In this document: positions 58,060-64,000 of the stretch, one piece after another
Layout of the letters: each line of letters opens with the position of its first letter
Numbering within the stretch: the stretch's first letter is position 1
Source of the DNA: Takakia lepidozioides
Taxonomy: Eukaryota > Streptophyta > Takakiopsida > Takakiales > Takakiaceae
Direction: 5' to 3'
Length of the DNA: 64,000 bases
Assembly (NCBI GenBank): GCA_030704615.1
Contig: CM060734.1
Coordinates: forward strand, 62,574,042-62,638,041
Program-made: the position numbers and the translations under genes
Notes under the pieces: generated by a model
The model's database searches: none
What the model was told of the DNA's origin: nothing
Seen by the model: only the letters and a program-made list of their open reading frames with translations

Positions 58060-58530
58060 CGTGAAGGGGTGACGCTCACCAAGGTCACGTTCGTTTCTGC
58101 TCTCAGCGGCGTGTGCCAGCATAGGTGCCCTGGAAAAGGGAAAACATGTCCAAGCTGACATTATGAAAGCTAGAATTGCACCAGATATCATTCTAGAGGC
58201 TGCCCTTGTTGCCATCTATGCCAAGTGCGGGAGCATGAAGGAGGCCCGTCGAGTTTTCGTCAATATGGCTGGACGAGATGTGGTTTCATGGAGTGCGATG
58301 ATTGATGGATATGCTCAGCAAGGGTGTGGTCAGGAGGCCTTGGAGACCTATGAGCAAATGATATGGGAAGGGTGGGTACCTGACAAAGTCACATTCACTT
58401 CCGTTCTTGATGCATGTGTCAGCCTAGCAGACCTGGAAAAGGGCAAAAAGATCCATGCTGATATTATCAAAGCCAGAATTGAGCCACCCGGCATCCTTGA
58501 GCGCGGAGGGGTTTCACGCAATGTGGTGAT
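58060..58530 (+). pseudogene. PPR gene segment (PLS class)
   Basis: The segment reads KVTFVSALS, then after a one-base shift near 58100 GALEKGKHVQADIMKARIAP, ALVAIYAKCGSMKEARRVF, GRDVVSWSAMIDGYAQQG, QEALETYEQMIWEG and VTFTSVLDACVSLADLEKGK. That is about two and a half PLS modules. After IIKARIEP it runs into spacer repeat sequence at 58530. PPR proteins bind organelle RNA; this segment is too short and broken to act alone. Confidence 0.85.
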
Positions 58531-59045
58531 GGCACCCTCTTCTTCGACCTATTTCAGCCTGTTTTTTCCTCTCATCAGACTCGGCCCTGAGATGCCTGTT
58601 ATCATAATCAGCCCTAAATTTTCATGTTGAATTCTGCAAGTTAGCTAGTTGACTAAACCTTTGATAGTTTGGAGTGACTGACATGATACTGCCAATGTGA
58701 CAACAGGAAAGTATCCAGAAACAGGTAACAGAGACGAGAAGCTGTGGAATGAATACTTTTATGACCCCTATTAATGGTGGGACAATCGAGGTAAAAAGGT
58801 AAATGCCTGTTGGATTATAGAGAGTAGCAGATGCAATTGAGCATAGGAACTAGTGTGATAAGTTGAGTTGGGTGTTTCCTAGAACAAATCTAGGCTGTCA
58901 TTGTCAGCTGCTAGCAGCAAAGCAAGGATGTATGCATGATTTGTACATAGGCATGGATAGTTGAAGGAGCAGGGATAGAGTGTGGGTCCAAACTCATCCA
59001 ACAGGGCCGGACTTCAAGCTCCAGATGACCTATGACTGTGGATCA
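58530..59045 (+). repeat. inverted copy of the 522-bp unit from 24.8-26.1 kb
   Basis: Reading left to right, this shows the reverse complement of the GAAGAAGGTGCC segment (58545), the CTGATGAGAGG segment, the GTTTGGAGTGACT segment (58668), the GATACTTTC segment (58710), TTGTCCCACCAT (58780), and then CTAGGCTGTCATTGTCAGCT and GATAGAGTGTGGGTCC. The order is collinear with one full unit of the array at 24.8-26.1 kb, here as a single copy lying between PPR coding segments. Confidence 0.8.
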
Positions 59046-59139
59046 ATAGCTACATCAACTAACTAGCGCAACATAGAGAGTGGAGTCTTAACATTCAGTG
59101 ACAAGCTGCCATCACACCCCAACGATTCATCAGCTCCTG

Positions 59140-60120
59140 ACAGCGGGTGTTGCACATATATTACATGAAAGGTCTGGAAGCTGGAAAGCAGGTGCACACT
59201 CACATTATCCAAAGTGGATTCACGCCAAGTGTTTTTCTCCTTAACACCCTTGTCAACATGTATGTGTTAAGTGCGGGACCATCATGGATGCTCACCAAGT
59301 GTTCAACCGAATGCCTACACAATCGATTTTTGATCACGTGGCAGGATTACCAAGCATGGGTGTGGTATGAATGCTTTGGAGACCTATGAGCAAATGCTGC
59401 ACGAAAGGATGAAGCCCAACCACATCACATTTGTTTGTGTTTGCAATGTGTGTGCAAGCCTGGGAGCTCTGGAAAAGGGGAAAGAGGTCCGTGGTGACAT
59501 CGTCAAAGTTGGAATTGTACTAGATGTCATTCTGAACACTGCCCTGGTGGACATGTATGCCAAATGTGGGTGCATTGAGGATGCGAAGGGAGTTTTCAAC
59601 GCTATGGCTGAACAAGATGTGGTGTCGTGGCACACGATGCTTGCAGGATATGCACAGCAGGGACGTCGGATTGTGGCTTTGGAGACCTATGATCAAATGA
59701 TGTGGGCAGGGGTGAAGGCCAACCACATCACGTTTGTGTGCATTTGCAATGCGTGTGCAAGCCTTGCAGCCCTTGAAAAGGGCAAAGAGGTCCATGGTTG
59801 CATCGCGAAAGCTGCAATTGTACCAGATGCAAAGGGAGTTTTCAACAATATGGCTTAACAAGATGTTGTATCGTGGCACGCGATGCTTGCAGGGTATGCA
59901 CAACAGGGACATGGGATGGTGGCTTTGGAGACCTATGATCAAATGATGGGGGAAGGGGTGAAGCCCAAACACATCATGTTTGTGTGTGATTGCAATGCAT
60001 GTGCAAGCCTGGCGGCCCTGGAAAAGGGCAAAGAGGTCCATGGTTGCATCGCGAAAGCTAGAATTGTACCAGATGTCATTCTGACCGATACCCTCGTGGA
60101 CATGTCTGCCAAATGTGGGA
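59140..60120 (+). pseudogene. PPR gene segment with N-terminal-type lead and four modules
   Basis: The segment starts MKGLEAGKQVHTHIIQSGF, typical of the first PPR modules, then shows a shifted hinge and MNALETYEQMLHERMKPNHI. It continues in a clean frame through DMYAKCGCIEDAKGVFNAM, VSWHTMLAGYAQQG, CASLAALEKGKEVHG and IVPDAKGVFNNMA before TAA at 59856. Beyond, VSWHAMLAGYAQQGHG and LVDMSAKCG continue to 60120, where the 400-bp tandem array begins. Two modules are fused within IVPDAKG, a sign of internal deletion. Confidence 0.85.
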
Positions 60121-61440
60121 GGCATTTCAGCAGATTCAGATACGTTTGTCTATCTCTTGCTTAAGTGCATCAAGATGAAAGGTCTGGAAGCTGGAAAGCA
60201 GGTGCACATTCCCATTATCCGAACAAGGATGCGAAGGGAGTTTTCAACACTATGGCTGAACAAGATGTGGTGTCATGGCATGCAATGCTTGCAGGGTAAG
60301 CACAACAGGGACGTGGGTTGGTGGCTTTGGAGACCTAGCTATGATCAAATGATGGGGGAAGGGGTGAAGCCTAACCACATCACGTTTGTGTGTGATTGCA
60401 ATGCTTGTGCAAGTCTGGCAGCCCTGGAAAAGGGCAAAGAGGTCCATGGTGACATCGTCAAATCTGGAATTGTACCAGATGTCATTCTGAACTCTTCCCT
60501 CGTGGACATGTATGCAAATGTGGGAGGCATTTCAGCAGATTCAGATACGTTTGTCTGTCTCTTGCTTAAGTGTATCAAGATGAAAGGTCTGGAAGCTGGA
60601 AAGCAGGTGCATGCGAAGGGAGTTTTTGACACTATGGCTGAACAAGATGTGGTGTCGTGGCACGCGATGCTTGCAGGGTATGCACAGCAGGGACGTGGGA
60701 TGGTGGCTTTGGAGACCTATGATCAAATGATGGGGGAAGGGATGAAGCCCAACCACATCACGTTTGTGTGCATTTGCAATGCATGTGCAAGCCTGGCAGC
60801 CCTGGAAAAGGGCAAAGAGGTGCATGGCTGCATCGTGAAAGCTGGAATTGTACCACATGTCATTCTGAACTCTACCCTCGTGGACATGTATACCAAATGT
60901 GGGAGGCATTTCAGCAGATTCAGACACGTTTGTTTGTCTCTTGCTTAAGTGCATCAAGATGAAAGGTCTGGAAACTGGAAAGCAGGTGAACACACACATT
61001 ATCCAAAGTGGATTCATGCCAAGGATGCGAAGGGACTTCTCAACACTATGGCTGAACAAGATGTGGTGTCATGGCACGCGATGCTTGCAGGGTATGCACA
61101 ACAGGGACGTGGGTTGGTGGCTTTGGAGACCTATGATCAAATGATGGGGGAAGGGATGAAGCCTAACCACATCACGTTTGTGTGTGATTGCAATGTTTGT
61201 GCAAGTCTGGCAGCCCTGGAAAATGGCAAAGAGGTCCATGGTGACATTGTCAAATCTGGAATTGTACCAGATGTCATTCTGAACTCTTCCCTCGTGGACA
61301 TGTATGCCAAATGTGGGAGGCATTTCAGCAAATTCAGATACGTTTGTCTGTCTCTTGCTTAAGTGTATCAAGATGAAAGGTCTGGAAGCTGGAAAGCAGG
61401 TGCACACTCACATTATCCAAAGTGGATTCACGTAGTTTGC
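60121..61440 (+). repeat. tandem array of ~400-bp PPR units
   Basis: GGCATTTCAGCAGATTCAGA (with small changes) starts units at 60121, 60526, 60905 and 61319, spaced 405, 379 and 414 bp. Each unit begins with an N-terminal-like stretch (DTFVCLLLKCIKMKGLEAGK), jumps into DAKG/RRE-FNTMAEQDVVSWHAMLA, runs through one module (GEGMKPNHITFVC, ALEKGKEVHG) and ends at MYAKCG. The join of MYAKCG to the next N-terminal stretch is the same each time. One open frame (60115-60948) crosses two joins. Unequal exchange of a partial PPR gene explains the pattern. Confidence 0.88.
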
Positions 61441-62540
61441 ACAATTAACACGGTTTGCAAACTTGAGTGGAAGGGGTGATGCCCGACCACATCACGTCTC
61501 TGTGCATTTGCAATGCGTCTACAAGCCTGGTAGCTATGGAAAAGGGCGAAGAGGTGCATGGCGACATTGTCAGAGCTGCAATTGTACCAAATGTCATTAT
61601 TGTGGACATGTATGAAGAGAGTGTTCGACAGTATGGCTGAACGAGATGTGGTGTCGTGGAGTGCGATGATTGCAGGATATGCACAGCAAGGGCGCGGCAT
61701 AGAGGCTTTGGAGACCTATGAGCAAATGATGTGCGAAGGGGTGAAGCCCAACCACATAACGTTTGTTTGCATTTGCAATGTGTGTGCAAGCCTGGCAGCT
61801 CTGGAAAAGTGCAAAGAGGTCCATGGTAGCATCATCAAATCTGGAATTGTACCCGATGTCATTCTGAACACTGCTCTGGTGAATGCATGCATCGTGGATC
61901 CAAAGGGACAGTATGGCTGAACGAGATGTTCGTGGAACGCGATGCTTGCAGGGTATGCATAGCAGGGGCGCGGGATGGAGGCTTTGGAGACCTATGAGCA
62001 GATGATGGGGGAAGGGGTGAAGCCCGACCACATCACGTTTGTGTGCGTTTGCAGTGCATGTGCAAGCCTAGTAGCCCTGGAAGGGCAAAGAGGTGCATGG
62101 TTGCATCGCCAAAGCTAGAATTGTACCAGATGTGGTTCTGAACAATACCCTTGTGGACATATATGCCAAATGTGGGAGCATTGAGGATGCGGAGGGGGTG
62201 TTCCATAGTATGGCTGAACGAGATTTGGTGTCATGGAACGCCATGCTTGCAGGATATGCACAGCAAGGGCGCGGGATGAGCATTGCAGACCTATGAGCAA
62301 ATGATGGGGGAAGGGGTGAAGCCCGACCACATCACCTTTATATGTGTTCTCTCTACATGCAGCCACACTGGCCTACTGAATGAAGGAAGACGCTACTTCG
62401 ATTCCTTGAGTCAAGATCATGGTGTCACTCCGACAGTAAAGCACTTTGGCTGCATGGTGGAACTTCTTGGACGTGTGGGACAACTGGATGAGGCAGTGGA
62501 CTTGATTAATAAAATGCGACACAAGTGCCCATGTGGACTG
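61441..62540 (+). pseudogene. PPR gene segment ending in E-type region
   Basis: Broken modules read ERDVVSWSAMIAGYAQQGRG, VHGSIIKSGIVPDVILNTAL and LVDIYAKCGSIEDAEGVFHS in several frames, with stops at about 61918 and 62294. The end reads VKPDHITFICVLSTCSHTGL, NEGRRYFDSLSQDHGVTPTV, FGCMVELLGRVGQLDEAVDL, matching the last module and start of the E region of plant PLS-class PPR proteins. It breaks off at about 62520 without the full E or DYW domain. Confidence 0.85.
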
Positions 62541-63814
62541 GTACAGTGACCTGCACCACATTATAACGGGCCGGAGGTGGCCCTTTGTCCCTTATCTCTA
62601 TTCCGTAAAACTTCCTGTCACAATTACATGAGGTTCTTCTTGAGAGTTTCCTTGTGGAGAGTATCCTTCTGAGCCGGTTTGCTTTCAAGCAAATCTTTTT
62701 CCTCACTCTCCTTCTTGATACTCTCCATTGGCTTCCATAAGCTCTAGTTGGAAAAGCTCAGACCCCAACTTACCATGACAAACCCTCAATATGCTATTAA
62801 CTTAAAGAGCAGTGACCATGGGAACTCCCATTATACTGGGAAGCTGTAGAGCATACATAATAGATTCTGTATGGTTGAACAAACAGGCAGGACACAGAAA
62901 AATGACAGCATGGATTTCCTTAATTCTGGGATGCAACTTGTCATCTACAACGAAGGTGTGCACACCCTGTTGCCGACCCCAATGCAGCAGCGACTTGGCT
63001 CCTTTCTAACCCCTTTGACCTTCATCATTCTTCTCACCTTTGCAGTATCATCCCACCTGTCAGCTGCAGCATAGATGTTTGATAACAACACTTAAGTAGT
63101 GGCGTTCTATTCATCCCACTTGAGGATGGATGTTCTCGCACGTTCAGCCATCCCCACTTTGAAATGGATTCTGCAGGCACCTAGCAAGGCCTTCCACACC
63201 ACAACATCTGGATTTAGTTAGGTGAAGTAAGATTTCCAGAGATTATTACACCCATTCTTCAGAAAGTTTGTCAGTACTTTTGTCGGTCCTAATAGCTGAT
63301 GAAATTAGTGAAGAGGTCTAGCTGCTAGTTATGTCTCTTCAAGATGTTGAGAGTCCAAATTTGGTGACACTCCTTACATGTGCTCTTTTATTCATACTTT
63401 CCACTTTAGACTTTGCTGGCATTGCAGTGGTAAGCAGACTGAATTTCATGTTGAACCTAAAATTCTGCTGGAACTTAATGATGGCAGCCAGTGATTGTTG
63501 TATGGTCTTTCTACAACAAAAATTATTGGGTCATGGGGATGTGTAGTGACCTGTGCAGCACTCCACTGTACAAAATGCTAATGTCCAGCATAAAACAAAA
63601 AAAACATGTGTATAATTTCAAATAATATGGAAAAACAAAATGTTAATGCGGACAGACAGAATCCAGATAAAATATAAACCAAGTGAAAATAAAGATGAAA
63701 AAGATACCATATAAACAACATTTATAAACAAAATCTACTTGTTGTATCAAAACATGTCAGAGTCATTACATGTCAGACTCATTACACTGGTCAAATTATA
63801 ATCCGATGAAACAA
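62541..63814. other. intergenic, no gene seen
   Basis: No conserved reading frame, RNA gene or repeat was recognised. The stretch 63590-63780 is AT-rich. Confidence 0.45.
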
Positions 63815-63905
63815 GCCTCGAATTGCAATGGGCTCTCTTGCTTTGGCAAAACGTAAGAGGATGGGAAACTACGACCACATTTTCTCCCTTGACTTCAACG
63901 TGATG
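63815..63905 (-). repeat. short inverted-repeat element, copy 3, internally deleted
   Basis: This starts AATGGGCTCTCTTGCTTTGG, the reverse complement of the right end of copy 1, then AAAACGTAAGAGG. After a gap of about 85 bp relative to copy 1 it continues ACCACATTTTCTCCCTTGAC and TTCAACGTGATG. The far end has lost a clear inverted repeat. Confidence 0.6.
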
Positions 63906-64000
63906 CGTAGTCTATCTCATAAAACTTGAATATAGCCCATCTATCTGGACGTTGTTCTCAGAAGTCGTTGCTAGTAGTGCGGAGCAACGCGAAGCCCTAG

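Noticed and set aside
60121-61440. CRISPR-like array
   Set aside because: The 400-bp units encode PPR modules and have no short identical repeats with unique spacers. The window is nuclear plant DNA.

Overview
This looks like nuclear DNA of a seedless land plant, most likely a fern. The supported genes have many introns with plant-type GT-AG borders. They include nuclear genes for chloroplast proteins (a plastid bS21 ribosomal protein, a BCCP-type subunit of plastid acetyl-CoA carboxylase, an anthranilate synthase alpha copy), plant-specific families (SWEET, PLS-class PPR), and abundant decayed LINEs and non-autonomous DNA transposons. The fern assignment is an inference from the style of the PPR repeats, intron size and transposon load; no marker in the window proves it.

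Layout. 1-2.4 kb: no gene, one copy of a short inverted-repeat element. 2.47-4.32 kb (-): intronless, twice-frameshifted anthranilate synthase alpha copy. 5.37-5.94 kb: hAT-like miniature element with an exact 8-bp target duplication. 6.77-6.94 kb: second copy of the short element. 8.32-21.21 kb (-): CCZ1, nine exons recognised, whose 6.5-kb intron 2 holds an antisense non-LTR retrotransposon (about 15.36-20.40 kb) that itself contains a scrap of Ty3/gypsy integrase. 23-27 kb: a 32-bp minisatellite, PPR debris (-) and a 522-bp tandem repeat. 27.9-29.3 kb (-): 5'-truncated plant L1-type LINE. 29.5-29.7 kb: tRNA-derived SINE. 29.9-30.6 kb: second hAT-like element. 31.2-34.0 kb (+): BCCP-like gene with a stop codon just before the biotinylation motif. 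35.3-36.2 kb (-): intact VPS29. 36.4-37.6 kb (+): SKP1-like pseudogene. 39.1-39.9 kb (+): intact plastid bS21. 42.6-44.0 kb (-): intact intronless membrane-anchored PDI-like gene. 44.9-49.3 kb (+): intact 12-exon OLA1/YchF ATPase. 49.3-56 kb: gene-poor, partly AT-rich, with one broken SWEET exon. 56.1-57.6 kb (-): second 5'-truncated L1-type LINE. 58-62.5 kb (+): a degenerate PPR array with about 400-bp tandem units. 63.8 kb to the end: third copy of the short element.

The five intact or near-intact genes are unrelated housekeeping genes: vacuolar Rab7 activation, retromer, plastid translation, ER redox folding and a stress-linked ATPase. They do not form an operon or a common pathway. The broken genes (anthranilate synthase, BCCP, SKP1, SWEET, PPRs) lie between them. 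About 5 kb of intact coding sequence shows no frameshift, so the breaks are more likely real decay than general sequencing error. No previously undescribed gene system was found. The least ordinary items are the nested LINE/gypsy chimera inside CCZ1, the two hAT-like elements packed with GGTATC-type motifs, and the linked PPR repeat arrays.
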